Origin: CAYVHB01 sp964450865
GTDB taxonomy: Bacteria; Bacillota; Clostridia; Saccharofermentanales; UBA5734
Direction: 5' to 3'
Length of the DNA: 64,000 bases
NCBI GenBank assembly: GCA_964450865.1
Contig: CAYVHB010000001.1
Span: 62,001 to 126,000 of the forward strand
Part shown: positions 17,056 through 26,206 of the stretch, one piece after another
Layout of the letters: every line of letters begins with the position of its first letter
How positions within the stretch are numbered: position 1 is the stretch's first letter
Translations under genes and position numbers: made by a program
Notes under the pieces: model-generated
What the model saw: only the letters and a program-made list of their open reading frames with translations
Told to the model about the DNA's origin: nothing
Database searches by the model: none

Positions 17056-18813
17056 TCAGTAGCGGGTATCCTCGAAGCCGCAGAAGGCATCGACCGGGCT
17101 GACGCCGGTAAAGGCGGAACGGCCGACCAGCTTGTCAACGAGAGCCTGGAGCGTGAAATCCTTGTCATCATAGGTGTTGATATAGGTCAGCACCTGCGGG
17201 ACATCGGCCAGATGGAACGGGCACTGGACGGAGACAAAAATCGTCGGGATTTCATAGACATAGAACGGGATATCCGGCGTTCCCTTGCTGACCGGCCACT
17301 GGATGCGCTGGTCGGTATTGGGATTGACACTGGCCAGGTTGATGATCAGGTCATAGGCGCTGACCAGCTGCGAGATCGGCCGTTTCTGGGCGTAGACATT
17401 GGCCAGGCCTTTTCTCATCTCGTCTTCAGGCAGCTTCATGATCTTCTCGATCGGCGATTCCCAGATCTCGACGGCGAAGCCTTCCTTCTCAAGCAGTTCT
17501 TTCATCCGCGGGATGTAATTCTTGCCACCGCCGATCATCTTGCCAAAACCGCCTTCAAAGCCCTTGACGTCTACCAGCAGGACGCGCTTCTGCCTGTCTG
17601 GCGAGAGCGGGAAAATATCCTGCTTGTTCTTGACGAGCGTGATGGCCTTATCAGCTATTTCGAGGGCAACCGCCTTGTTTTCCGGCAGGCCGATACGGGC
17701 CATTGCGGCTGTCTTCTCCGGCAGGATCTCGGTCTTGGCCTTTTTGTGCAGGCCAAGGGCAGCCTTGGTGCCCAAGATGCGGGTGAGGGCTTCTTCGAGG
17801 CGCTCATCAGTAATGATGCCATTCTTGTAACCGTCGATCATCCACTGGAAGTCCTCATCCGGGTCATTGAAGAACAGGAACAGGTCACTGCCGGCGGCAA
17901 TCGCGGTCGGCAGCATCTGGCTGCGTTTCATAGCCGAGGTCATGGCGACCATGTGGCTGGCATCAGTCACGACCAGGCCGTTGAAGCCCAGTTTGCCGCG
18001 CAGCAGGTCGGTCAGCAGGTATTTATTCAGGGTCGCCGGCAGGATCGCTTCCTGGGTCGTGGCGTCGGGCTTGAAATAGCGGACATAACTGGGCAAGGAC
18101 AGGTGGCCGGCCATGATTGAAGGCAAGCCAGCTTCGAAAAGACCGGCGTAGACCTTGCCGAAGGTTGCGTCCCATTCTTCACAGGTTTGCGGATTGGTGC
18201 TGAATGACAGATGCTGGTCGCGCTCGTCGATGCCATCACCGGGGAAATGCTTGGCCGCCGGGGCGATGCCACTTTCCATGATACCCTTCATGTAGGCCAG
18301 GGCCAGCTCAAGGGTCTGGTCCGGATCCGCACTGAAAGTACGGTTGGCGATGATCGGATTGCGCCAGTTCTGGACCAGGTCGATAACCGGGGCAAAGCTC
18401 CAGTTGCAGCCGATAGCCGCTGCTTCCACGCCGCAGATCCGGCCCAGCTCATAAGCATACCGGGGGTCAGCCGTGGCTGCAACCTTGATGCCGTATCCGA
18501 CGAAAGTTCCGTCAACACAGGCGCCATTGCCACCGCTTTCGGTATTGGCCGCAATCAGCAGCGGAATCTTGCTGTTCTCCTGGAGGATCTTGTTCTGTTC
18601 ATAGACGGCTTCGGCTGTGCCGGGATTGTAACGGACACCACCGATGTGGTAGTTGTCCAGGACTCCGGTCAGGTAATCCTTGTCGCGGCTTGCGCCCATA
18701 TTGACGAAAAGCTGGCCGATTTTCTCTTCCAGGGTCATGCTGGCAATGGTTTCCCGGACCCAGTTAATGCCTTCTGCATCCAGATTGTAGGGCTTTGCTT
18801 TTAAATCTACCAT
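17056..18813 (-). CDS. Glycoside hydrolase family 3 (NagZ-like)
   Basis: 585 residues from the ATG at 18813, which has AAGGAGG 10 nt upstream; the frame is open 26 codons further without a ribosome site. The GH3 barrel shows KHFPGDGIDERDQH, the equivalent of the NagZ loop carrying the Asp-His acid/base pair, and GFNGLVVTDASHM with the nucleophilic Asp. A C-terminal alpha/beta sandwich domain follows (about 370-585). No signal peptide is seen, so it is likely cytoplasmic. The NagZ-type loop suggests beta-N-acetylglucosaminidase activity on muropeptides or imported sugars, but other beta-glycosides are possible. Confidence 0.87.
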   Translation of the reverse strand: MVDLKAKPYNLDAEGINWVRETIASMTLEEKIGQLFVNMGASRDKDYLTGVLDNYHIGGVRYNPGTAEAVYEQNKILQENSKIPLLIAANTESGGNGACVDGTFVGYGIKVAATADPRYAYELGRICGVEAAAIGCNWSFAPVIDLVQNWRNPIIANRTFSADPDQTLELALAYMKGIMESGIAPAAKHFPGDGIDERDQHLSFSTNPQTCEEWDATFGKVYAGLFEAGLPSIMAGHLSLPSYVRYFKPDATTQEAILPATLNKYLLTDLLRGKLGFNGLVVTDASHMVAMTSAMKRSQMLPTAIAAGSDLFLFFNDPDEDFQWMIDGYKNGIITDERLEEALTRILGTKAALGLHKKAKTEILPEKTAAMARIGLPENKAVALEIADKAITLVKNKQDIFPLSPDRQKRVLLVDVKGFEGGFGKMIGGGKNYIPRMKELLEKEGFAVEIWESPIEKIMKLPEDEMRKGLANVYAQKRPISQLVSAYDLIINLASVNPNTDQRIQWPVSKGTPDIPFYVYEIPTIFVSVQCPFHLADVPQVLTYINTYDDKDFTLQALVDKLVGRSAFTGVSPVDAFCGFEDTRY

Positions 18814-18904
18814 TTCGAAAGTGCCTCCTTGTACCGCTGCTGAATTGGCGCAGGTGTAAATGCCATAGTCTGACAGCCCATTTTGGACCATCTGTCATAA
18901 ATTA

Positions 18905-18933
18905 ATCATAACCAAATGGCCTGCTGCAGACAA
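18905..18933 (-). promoter_or_regulatory. Promoter of the GH3 gene
   Basis: Minus strand: TTGTCT (18928-18933), 17-nt spacer, TATGAT (18905-18910), giving a leader of about 85 nt. Confidence 0.6.
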
Positions 18934-19096
18934 TGGCATAAACTGGGCACTTAGTGGCAAAAATTGCCGTCAGCCAGAGAATATTGCCGATAATTACACC
19001 GATATTGGAGCTGATGACCATTGTATATCCTGTTTTTTTACCATACAACCGATTTGGGATAATCCAGGCAATCCGACCCGGCCTGCGGTACAGCTG

Positions 19097-20203
19097 TCAG
19101 CGCATCGTTTCCCGGTATGCCTGGTCAGCCTGGTAGGAGCTGCGGACCAGCGGGCCGGAAGCTACATGGCGAAATCCCAGGGCCTCAGCCTGTTCCCGAT
19201 ATCGGGCAAACTGATCGGGATGAATATAAGCTACAACCGGATGATGGTGCCGGGATGGTGCCAGATATTGGCCGATTGTCAGCAGATCACAGCCAGCTGC
19301 CCGCAAATCCTGCAAGACCGCCAGTACTTCTTCTTCTGTTTCGCCCAGGCCAACCATGATGCCGGACTTGGTCAGTATGCCCGGATTGCCCTGGCGAACC
19401 CGGGCCAGCAGTTCCAGCGAGCGCTGATATTGTGCCGTCGGCCGTACTTCAGCATACAGGCGCGGTACAGTTTCGACATTATGATTGATGATTTCCGGAC
19501 GCGCTGCAATAATCCGGGCCAAAGCTGACCAGTTACCCTGCAGGTCGGGAATCAGGACTTCGATGACTGGTACAGGCCCGGGCGAGATGGCACGGATTGC
19601 CGAAATGACAGCAACAAACTGGCCAGCGCCACCGTCTGGCAGGTCATCTCGCGTTACCGAAGTAATCACGACGTGACGCAAGCCCAGCTGGCTGACGGCC
19701 CTTGCCAGATTAGCCGGCTCATCCGGATCGGGCGGCAGCGGGCAACCTTTGCCAACGGCGCAAAATGTACAGCGCCGGGTACATTGATTGCCAAGGATCA
19801 TGAACGTCGCGGTCTTATGCCCGAAGCACTCCCCGCTGTTGGGACAGTTGGCCTCCTCACAGACCGTGTGCAGGCCCAGGCTGCGGATCAGGCGGATAAC
19901 TGACTCATTGGTGGAGCCCTGATTAGCTGGAACCTTGAACCAGGCAGGCTTGGCCAGGCGTTTCGGCCTGGCAGATGCAGACGGCCCCGGTTGACCGCCA
20001 GCCCCCTCGCCTGCAGCTGAATCAACTGGCACGGTGGATTCAGGATGACTGGCCGGATCAGCTGAGGCGGCTGGTGAATGAACGGACGGTCCGGTGTTTA
20101 CGACGGAGGCTGACTGGACAGATTGCCCGGCATTTGGTTCCCCTGGTGCTTCGGATTGAATCGCGGCTGATTGATTCATCGCTGATTGAGCAGGCATTGT
20201 CAT
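19097..20203 (-). CDS. lipA: Lipoyl synthase with disordered N-terminal extension
   Basis: 368 residues. The radical SAM enzyme that inserts two sulfurs into protein-bound octanoyl groups. The auxiliary cluster motif CEEANCPNSGEC and the radical SAM motif CTRRCTFC are both intact, and the C-terminal RSSY motif that ligates the auxiliary cluster is present. Unusually, about 85 residues rich in Ser, Ala, Pro and Gln precede the conserved start (KPAWFKVPAN); there is no start codon close to the conserved part, so the extension is probably translated. It lies downstream of lipB on the same strand, separated by 213 nt. Confidence 0.95.
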   Translation of the reverse strand: MTMPAQSAMNQSAAIQSEAPGEPNAGQSVQSASVVNTGPSVHSPAASADPASHPESTVPVDSAAGEGAGGQPGPSASARPKRLAKPAWFKVPANQGSTNESVIRLIRSLGLHTVCEEANCPNSGECFGHKTATFMILGNQCTRRCTFCAVGKGCPLPPDPDEPANLARAVSQLGLRHVVITSVTRDDLPDGGAGQFVAVISAIRAISPGPVPVIEVLIPDLQGNWSALARIIAARPEIINHNVETVPRLYAEVRPTAQYQRSLELLARVRQGNPGILTKSGIMVGLGETEEEVLAVLQDLRAAGCDLLTIGQYLAPSRHHHPVVAYIHPDQFARYREQAEALGFRHVASGPLVRSSYQADQAYRETMR

Positions 20204-20416
20204 TTCCTTTCAAATAATCATGCTGGTATACGCAGTTCTAACTGGTCGCAGTTGTCCATGTGACGGCGATTGACGCGGTCGCCTGTGTGCAGGAGCTTGC
20301 GGCGGGCCTGGTCTCTTTGGTCCGTGCCAAGGTGATGATGGCTGACGCGGTTTTGCCGGGTATGGCAAATGCTTGCATGGGGCTTGCCAGCCGGCAGCCG
20401 GGTGCCGCCGGGATGT

Positions 20417-21124
20417 CTATCCTCTGATTTCAGTAAGCTTACTTTCCTGGGCCAGCAGATCGGCCAGTTCACAGGCGACAGGAACCTTGACGAAGGCCTC
20501 GGCCAGATATTGACCGGCCAGCTGGTTGGCTGCGGCGAAGTCGATGGGACCATCAACCAGTTCTGCGACTGAAGTAACACCCATCGACAGGCCGCACGGA
20601 TTGATCCAGTCAAAATGCTGCAAATTGGTATTCACGTTCAAGGCGAAGCCATGCATGGTTACCCATTTTTTAACGGCGACGCCAATCGCCACAATCTTCC
20701 GGTCACCGACCCAGACGCCGGTGTACTTGTCGGTCCGCTGGCTCGCTACAATACCAAATTCATTGAGCAGCAAACGGATCAGGGCACTTTCCAGGGTCGT
20801 GACGAATTCCCGGATACTGCCGGGAAAAGGTTCCAGCCGCATAATCGGATAGCCGACGATCTGGCCCGGACCGTGATAGGTCACGTCACCCCCGCGATTG
20901 ACCGGGATAATCTCGACACCTTCAGCCTGCAGCTGGTCGGCCGGCAGGTAAATATTGCTCATCTTGCCGCGCAGGCCCAATGTTAAAACCGGCAGATGCT
21001 CAACGAGCAGCAGGGTATCATCAATCAGGTCGGCCTGGCGCAAGATCAGCAGCCGCTGCTGGATATCGAGGGCCGGGCGATATGCCAGTCGTCCGAGGTT
21101 GCATATTTGCATCGTCTGCTTCAT
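20417..21124 (-). CDS. lipB: Octanoyltransferase (lipoate-protein ligase B)
   Basis: 235 residues. It transfers octanoate from acyl carrier protein to lipoyl domains, the step before LipA. The signature GGDVTYHGPGQIVGYPI is present. The catalytic Lys (KKWVTMHGFALNV region) and the Cys in NPCGLSMGVTS are visible. Length is normal for the family. It is the upstream partner of lipA, giving a complete endogenous lipoylation route. No lipoyl-accepting protein is encoded in the window. Confidence 0.95.
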   Translation of the reverse strand: MKQTMQICNLGRLAYRPALDIQQRLLILRQADLIDDTLLLVEHLPVLTLGLRGKMSNIYLPADQLQAEGVEIIPVNRGGDVTYHGPGQIVGYPIMRLEPFPGSIREFVTTLESALIRLLLNEFGIVASQRTDKYTGVWVGDRKIVAIGVAVKKWVTMHGFALNVNTNLQHFDWINPCGLSMGVTSVAELVDGPIDFAAANQLAGQYLAEAFVKVPVACELADLLAQESKLTEIRG

Positions 21125-21145
21125 TTCATCTCCAGTTCCAGATAG

Positions 21146-24100
21146 CTAGTTGTGCTTGCGGTCGCCACCATTCAAATCACCAAAAACAGGTATCAAGGTC
21201 AGGCTTGTTTTCATCACGGCCGGCATTTCGCTTAATGGTGCGATCGAATCGCCGCGGCGTGGCTCGACGATGACTTCCTTCAGCAGCCGCCGCTGCAGCG
21301 GACCAGTATCTGGAACAGTCCCGGCCAGGCGATCTTCGAGCAGGCTGTCATGGACAGAAAAGGAAAACAGGTTATCACTGTGAATCAGCAAGCCAAAACC
21401 GGTTGAATCTTGCAAGGTCAGCCATCGCGTGTCGGCCCGGGCTGCATGTATACCACGTTCTGGCCAATCGGCATCGAGTTCGGAGTAATAACGCTGAAAA
21501 AGCCCGGTGCGGGCCGTGATCTGCTGGCCAGGCCAGCTCGGGCCTGGTCCGCGACCAAACCAGCTGATCTTTTCATAGGTTGGTTTCAGGTCAAAACGCA
21601 GGCCCAGCCGCGGAACCAGCGGCAAGTGGCTGCGGATGGCTGCCAGCGACACAAACAGGGTCAGGTGACCAGCAGCATTGATTTCATATCGGGTAACGCT
21701 GCGCAGGACGGCGATCTGCCCGGGAGCAGCCAGATCCGCGCGGAATTCGATCACAGCCGCGTGACCGTCACAGTCTGATTCACACGAACGGACCTGGCGC
21801 TGCAACCGGTCATAACCAGCCAGCTGCCAGGCTTTTATGGACGCCAGATCCCCCGCTTCAATCTGGCGCCACAGGCAAACCCGCGGACCAGGCGAATCAG
21901 CCGGATTGGCTGGCTCTGCTGACCATTCCGATCGCAGCAGCCCGTTGTCTGGCAAGTCAATGACAGGCCGGGTCAGATAATTGCGGGATGTCAGGATCTC
22001 CCGGTCACCAGCCCGCCAGCTGTCCAGGGTGCCCGTAATCTGATTGAACAGCATCCAGAAGCGATGCCCGGACAAGACCAGGAGATGGCGGTCACGTTCC
22101 AGACGCAGGCGGCTGCGGCCGGGATGATTCACACCAGCCAGGCTGGCTTCAAGCGGCAAAGCCAGCGGACGCTGGGTTCCGATATTGAATTCCTGGAAAA
22201 AAAGCTCCGTGGCGGCGGGAGCCCAGAGCGTCGGCTGGTTTTGCACGACGGTCAGGCAAATGGTATAGTCGTGGCCACCGCTCAAATCGAGCGGACCAAA
22301 GTTGAGCATCATTGTCTCCTGGGAACCCGGCGCGACTGCCGGCAAGGGCTGCTCACTGCTCAGGCAGATATTGCCGTCACGCAGCAATTCCCAGCGCAAA
22401 TGGAATGGCTCCAGGGATAAAAATTGCTGCCGGTTGATGATACGGAAATGACCGAGGGCAGCATTGATCGCCTGGATATCCAGTGGACGGGCTGCCTGGC
22501 GCAGAACCAGCAATTGGGAATTCGCGTGCCGGTCGACATCAACGAGGCCCAGGGCCCGGCTGGGCCAGCCCGCCGGCTGGCCTGCATCAGATAGAACGGG
22601 TGTTGCTGCCTTCGTGGCAGACAGCCCCACATAAAGGGCCAGGTCACTCCATTCACCAAAACAAGCCCCCGCCAGCCAGGGCTGGCGATAGATCTGGCCG
22701 AGCACTGGACCGGGATCAGCTTGTCCGATGCTGACAACCGAGCGCCAGTCTGAAAGAAAGACCGGACCACCGCCAGCCGGTGCCGTCAGCCAATCAGCGG
22801 CCCGGTCCGGGCCATCGACCCGGTCCGCCCGTTCAGCCAGTTCGTACGGATATGGCAATACATGTATATCATGGATATCTGGCTGGACCCGGCTGGCGGC
22901 CTGCACCCCGCTGCTTCTGCCGGCCGGATCAAACTGGGCGGATCCGGCAGGCACAGTCGCCTGAGCCACGGGCGATGCAACTGGCCGGGTTGCCGCTGCT
23001 GCCTTCGGAGCAGGAACAGGACGGTTCTGCTGCCCGGTACGGGCTGGTTTTTTGTCACTAGCCGGATCGAGGCCCGGTATTGATCCCTGATAGCTGCAGA
23101 TCCGAGCCTGATAGATCGGACGGGTCTGATCCAGGCTGCGGATCCTGCGAATCATCGTCTGATAATCAGCCGGCTGTAAAATCATGTCAAATTCGGCCAG
23201 TGAGCCATCCGTGACACTGCGACCCAGCGACCAGGCAATTACGCAGGGTTGTGACCGGTCTCGCAGGACCAGGCGCTCGATCCGGTCACGCAGGCTGTCT
23301 GACCAATCTGTTTCGCCGGTGCCCGGTGACGGTGAAGCTACCAGGTTCTGGCCAAGATGAAACGGATCCGGGATATGCGCAATAGCCTGGCCCTGGCTGG
23401 GCACCCCGGCCAGGGTGACAGCCTGATCGGCAATTACATACAGGCCAAAAATATTGCACAGCTCCAGCCAGATCGGGTCCGGCGGATCACCAATCAGGCG
23501 CACCGTATTGATATGATTCAGCTTCATTTGCCGGATATCAGCCAGCATGGTTTCAATAGGCACGGTCGGACCAAAGTCAGCCTGCCATTCCCGACGTTGT
23601 ACGGCAATCAGCTTGAGTGGTTTTTCATTGAGACAAAGCACACCCTGCTGCCAGGACAGGATACGGAAACCGACACTTTGCTGGACGCAGCCGATCTCCT
23701 GGCCGCTGCGGTCGAGCATGGTGACGAACAAGTCATACAGATGCGGGGCCTCGGCATGCCAGGGAACAATGTCTGTACAGTGCAGGACCGTTGTGACCTG
23801 CCCCATGGCCTGGACCGGTCCATCAAAACGCTCTTTATCCGCAGGTTTAAGTGGTACCAGGCTCTCAGTCTGGGTTATCAGTTCATCATCCTGCCATAAG
23901 GATATCCGCAGGTTTGGTGTCTCCATCGATATCCGATAGGATAGCAGCTGGACCTGGACTCGGAGCTGCCAGCGGCCGCTGGCGACGCCATCAACCGGCT
24001 GCATGGTGTGGCTGACGTCAAAAATGGACAGTGTGGGAATTGCTTCCAGATATACATCGCGTAATATGCCATGCAGCAGGAAGTCGTCACAATATTCCAG

Positions 24101-24697
24101 ATAGCTGCCATCGCACCAGCTATAGACAATGATAAACAACTCGTTATCACCGTCGTGCAAATAGGGTGTAATGTCAAATTCGGCTGGCAGGCCGCTGCCC
24201 TGGGAATAGCCGGCGGGCTTGCTGTTGACAAAAATATGCAGGGCGGCCCGCACGCCGGTCAACACCAGGCGTTTGCGGACCTTGCTCCAGGCCAGGGGCA
24301 AGGTCAGCCGGCGCCGGTAAACACCAACCGGTGCCTGGGCTGGCACATAAGGTGGACAGACCGGGAAAGGATAGGCCGGACCTGCGACCTGCGGGACGGC
24401 AAATCCCTGAAGCTGCCAGGCTCCGGGCACGTTGACTGGCGCAAAGCCGGAACGAAATGACAGGATATTTTCCGGCATGTCCAGGATACTGTCATAAAGC
24501 TTGAAATCCCACTCCCCGTTGAGCATGATTACCGACGGCGACAGATAGCGACGATTATTGCTCAGGGCAGCCTGACAGGAATATTGGTCAGGAAACTGAA
24601 TCAGATAGGCATGCGGCGGCAAACGCTGCAGGGCCAGCGTCTGCAAGCCATTCCAGTCAGGCGGCTCGCCCCGTCCCGGGAAAAGTTGGACCGGCAT
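21146..24697 (-). CDS. Divergent GH2 (LacZ-like) protein, catalytic residues apparently lost
   Basis: 1183 residues from the ATG at 24697, with GGAGG at 5 nt. It has the LacZ layout: sugar-binding jelly roll (about 40-210), immunoglobulin-like domain, TIM barrel (about 340-720) with IKL/NHINTVRLIGDPPDPIW, a second Ig-like domain, and a C-terminal beta-sandwich small chain with WFGRGPGPSW. The stretch that normally holds the acid/base Glu (DEANIETHG in LacZ) reads IADQAVTLAG. The nucleophile region (CEYAHAMGN in LacZ) reads SDWRSVVSI. A Pro/Ala-rich insertion of about 80 residues interrupts the barrel. It is probably a pseudo-enzyme, or a GH2 with other catalytic residues. It has its own promoter. 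Confidence 0.8.
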   Translation of the reverse strand: MPVQLFPGRGEPPDWNGLQTLALQRLPPHAYLIQFPDQYSCQAALSNNRRYLSPSVIMLNGEWDFKLYDSILDMPENILSFRSGFAPVNVPGAWQLQGFAVPQVAGPAYPFPVCPPYVPAQAPVGVYRRRLTLPLAWSKVRKRLVLTGVRAALHIFVNSKPAGYSQGSGLPAEFDITPYLHDGDNELFIIVYSWCDGSYLEYCDDFLLHGILRDVYLEAIPTLSIFDVSHTMQPVDGVASGRWQLRVQVQLLSYRISMETPNLRISLWQDDELITQTESLVPLKPADKERFDGPVQAMGQVTTVLHCTDIVPWHAEAPHLYDLFVTMLDRSGQEIGCVQQSVGFRILSWQQGVLCLNEKPLKLIAVQRREWQADFGPTVPIETMLADIRQMKLNHINTVRLIGDPPDPIWLELCNIFGLYVIADQAVTLAGVPSQGQAIAHIPDPFHLGQNLVASPSPGTGETDWSDSLRDRIERLVLRDRSQPCVIAWSLGRSVTDGSLAEFDMILQPADYQTMIRRIRSLDQTRPIYQARICSYQGSIPGLDPASDKKPARTGQQNRPVPAPKAAAATRPVASPVAQATVPAGSAQFDPAGRSSGVQAASRVQPDIHDIHVLPYPYELAERADRVDGPDRAADWLTAPAGGGPVFLSDWRSVVSIGQADPGPVLGQIYRQPWLAGACFGEWSDLALYVGLSATKAATPVLSDAGQPAGWPSRALGLVDVDRHANSQLLVLRQAARPLDIQAINAALGHFRIINRQQFLSLEPFHLRWELLRDGNICLSSEQPLPAVAPGSQETMMLNFGPLDLSGGHDYTICLTVVQNQPTLWAPAATELFFQEFNIGTQRPLALPLEASLAGVNHPGRSRLRLERDRHLLVLSGHRFWMLFNQITGTLDSWRAGDREILTSRNYLTRPVIDLPDNGLLRSEWSAEPANPADSPGPRVCLWRQIEAGDLASIKAWQLAGYDRLQRQVRSCESDCDGHAAVIEFRADLAAPGQIAVLRSVTRYEINAAGHLTLFVSLAAIRSHLPLVPRLGLRFDLKPTYEKISWFGRGPGPSWPGQQITARTGLFQRYYSELDADWPERGIHAARADTRWLTLQDSTGFGLLIHSDNLFSFSVHDSLLEDRLAGTVPDTGPLQRRLLKEVIVEPRRGDSIAPLSEMPAVMKTSLTLIPVFGDLNGGDRKHN

Positions 24698-24717
24698 CTG
24701 AACCTCCAAGAAGCACT

Positions 24718-24775
24718 GCCAGTGCGGACTTGCGCCAGCAGCGAAGTTTTGCGTCAGCAGCGCGTACTTGCGTTA
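24718..24775 (-). repeat. Three degenerate ~19-bp tandem copies in GH2 leader
   Basis: On the plus strand the copies share the pattern GCAGCG...AGT/GTA..TTGCG, at about 24718-24735, 24737-24755 and 24756-24774. They lie in the predicted 5' untranslated leader of the GH2 gene and can form alternative hairpins. Confidence 0.5.
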
Positions 24776-24818
24776 TTGCGGGAAAGTCCCGCCTCACCAG
24801 CACGGCTGCTGATATAAA

Positions 24819-24847
24819 ATTATAATCGAGCCGTAACGTTGGTGCAA
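24819..24847 (-). promoter_or_regulatory. Promoter of the GH2 gene
   Basis: Minus strand: TTGCAC (24842-24847), 17-nt spacer, perfect TATAAT (24819-24824). The predicted leader is about 115 nt long. Confidence 0.8.
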
Positions 24848-24945
24848 TCCAGTTATCACAATCCTGTCATCGCAGAGTCCGTTAAAGAGCTGGCAGGGCA
24901 GTGACGGGAAACCTGGAAACAGCACATGACGGTCAATCTATACGA

Positions 24946-25545
24946 TTATTCAAGGCCGTATTGTTCACGCACCCCGGTTCTGATTGCCTCGAAATTTCGC
25001 ACCCCGGGCTGGTTTTCAACATGGGCGCCAATATGCTTTTCCATCCAGACTATATGGTACCAGCGGTTGAATTTGTAGCCGCACAGGTGGAATTTTCCAA
25101 CATGCCGGAAACCCAGTTTTTCATGAAAGGCAACGCTATCCCTGGTCAGATAATCATCATCTACCTCCGGATAGGCAATACAGGCGTTCATGTTCAGGAC
25201 TCCCTGCATTTTCAGGATATTCGTCAGTGCTTCGTAAAGCTGACTGCCGATTCCCCGCCGTTTCTGGCCTGTTTGCAAATAGATGGTGGTTTCAACAGCC
25301 CAATCATAGGCTGCCCTTTCTTTGAATGCATCCGCATAGGCATAGCCTACGATTTCATCTCCAACCAGTGCAACCAGAAATGGATACTTTTTTTGCACAT
25401 GCCGGATTCGTTCGGCCATTTGCCCTTCTGAAGGAACATCGTATTCAAAGGTAATTGCTGTATTGATGACGTAGGGTGCATAAATGGACAAAATCGCTGC
25501 CGCATCCCGGGGCGTGGCTATCCGTATCAGTATTGGCCTGTGCAT
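24946..25545 (-). CDS. GNAT N-acetyltransferase (phosphinothricin-acetyltransferase-like)
   Basis: About 199 residues from the ATG at 25545. Family features are the start IRIATPRDAAAILSIYAPYV, the central TFEYDVPSE, the acetyl-CoA loop QTGQKRRGIGSQLYEAL and the late GFRHVGKFHLCGYKFNRWYHIVWM. These match the bar/pat/YwnH branch of GNAT enzymes, which acetylate phosphinothricin, methionine sulfoximine or related amino acids. Base composition is visibly lower in GC than in neighbouring genes, and the gene lies beside a tRNA and a gene remnant, so acquisition by transfer is possible. Ribosome site GAGAGG at 10 nt. Confidence 0.88.
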   Translation of the reverse strand: MHRPILIRIATPRDAAAILSIYAPYVINTAITFEYDVPSEGQMAERIRHVQKKYPFLVALVGDEIVGYAYADAFKERAAYDWAVETTIYLQTGQKRRGIGSQLYEALTNILKMQGVLNMNACIAYPEVDDDYLTRDSVAFHEKLGFRHVGKFHLCGYKFNRWYHIVWMEKHIGAHVENQPGVRNFEAIRTGVREQYGLE

Positions 25546-25548
25546 CAA

Positions 25549-25789
25549 TCATGAACCTCTCAATTCTCGATTGCATTTTATTGCCATTGCATCTGCCGCA
25601 TGGTCATCAATCCGGCTGACACATTTTACAATTTCTTTCTGCGCCATAGGGGTACCATCGAATAGCATGATCGGTCTTGTCTGCCAATCGCCCATTACAC
25701 AGTCGGATGTTTCAAAACACGCGGCCCGGATGCCGTATCTTGCAATATCACTCAGATACCAAAGAATTACAAAAGAATTACAAAAGAAT
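25549..25789 (-). pseudogene. Possible remnant of a small gene between tRNA-Pro and GNAT
   Basis: An open frame ends with TGA three bases before the GNAT start region. It reads like protein over its last ~70 codons (for example IVKCVSRIDDHAADAMAIK), but no start codon with a ribosome site precedes it. It runs directly out of the tRNA-Pro terminator. An 11-bp tandem pair (AGAATTACAAA) lies at its upstream edge. It is AT-richer than average. I read it as the 3' part of a lost gene; a short real peptide from the ATG near 25695 (48 residues) cannot be excluded. No family recognised. Confidence 0.3.
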
Positions 25790-25834
25790 AACTGAAAAAT
25801 AAAAAAGAAGCTGATTCTGGTTGGAATCAGCTTC
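25790..25834 (-). terminator. Rho-independent terminator of tRNA-Pro
   Basis: Perfect 11-bp stem GAAGCTGATTC/GAATCAGCTTC with a 6-nt loop (25807-25834), followed on the minus strand by six T residues, A and more T. Confidence 0.93.
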
Positions 25835-25846
25835 CCTGAAAAACAA

Positions 25847-25924
25847 TGGTCGGAGTGACACGACTTGAACGTGCGACCTCTTGCACCCCAAGCAAGCACT
25901 CTAGCCAAACTGAGCTACACCCCG
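25847..25924 (-). tRNA. tRNA-Pro (anticodon GGG), CCA end encoded
   Basis: Minus strand cloverleaf: acceptor CGGGGTG/CACTCCG (one G-T pair), D arm GCTC...GAGT, anticodon stem CTTGC/GCAAG around TTGGGGT, and T loop TTCAAGT. The anticodon GGG decodes CCC and CCU. Discriminator A and CCA are encoded. Confidence 0.96.
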
Positions 25925-25936
25925 ACGACTTTTAAG

Positions 25937-25965
25937 ATTGTACTGTGATTCAGCCAGTCTGTCAA
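25937..25965 (-). promoter_or_regulatory. Promoter of tRNA-Pro
   Basis: Minus strand: perfect TTGACA (25960-25965), 17-nt spacer, TACAAT (25937-25942), about 12 nt before the tRNA. Confidence 0.85.
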
Positions 25966-26072
25966 GTCCAACGTTTGCGGCCGCCAGCGGATCGGCAGCG
26001 CTCAGCAGCAAACGTAAACCAGCCATTCCCCCGAATGTTGCCTGACCGGACGCCCGGTAGCGCTGTCCGGCG

Positions 26073-26098
26073 AAAAAAGGAGCCCCGGTGGGGGCTCC
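26073..26098 (-). terminator. Intrinsic terminator downstream of pnp
   Basis: GGAGCCCC/GGGGCTCC 8-bp stem with a 4-nt loop (26079-26098), followed on the minus strand by six T residues. It lies about 110 nt past the pnp stop and just upstream of the tRNA-Pro promoter. Confidence 0.88.
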
Positions 26099-26206
26099 TT
26101 TGTACTTGATGATCATCCTTATACCAAAATGGGGTCCGGTTGAGGTCTGGCGGCCACTTTCAGAATGGGTTCAAGCGCAATTTTAAAAGTGGTCCGTCAG
26201 CCATTT

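Noticed and set aside
25549..25908. 119-codon minus-strand frame that includes tRNA-Pro
   Set aside because: The first third is tRNA and terminator sequence; only the last part is kept as a possible remnant.
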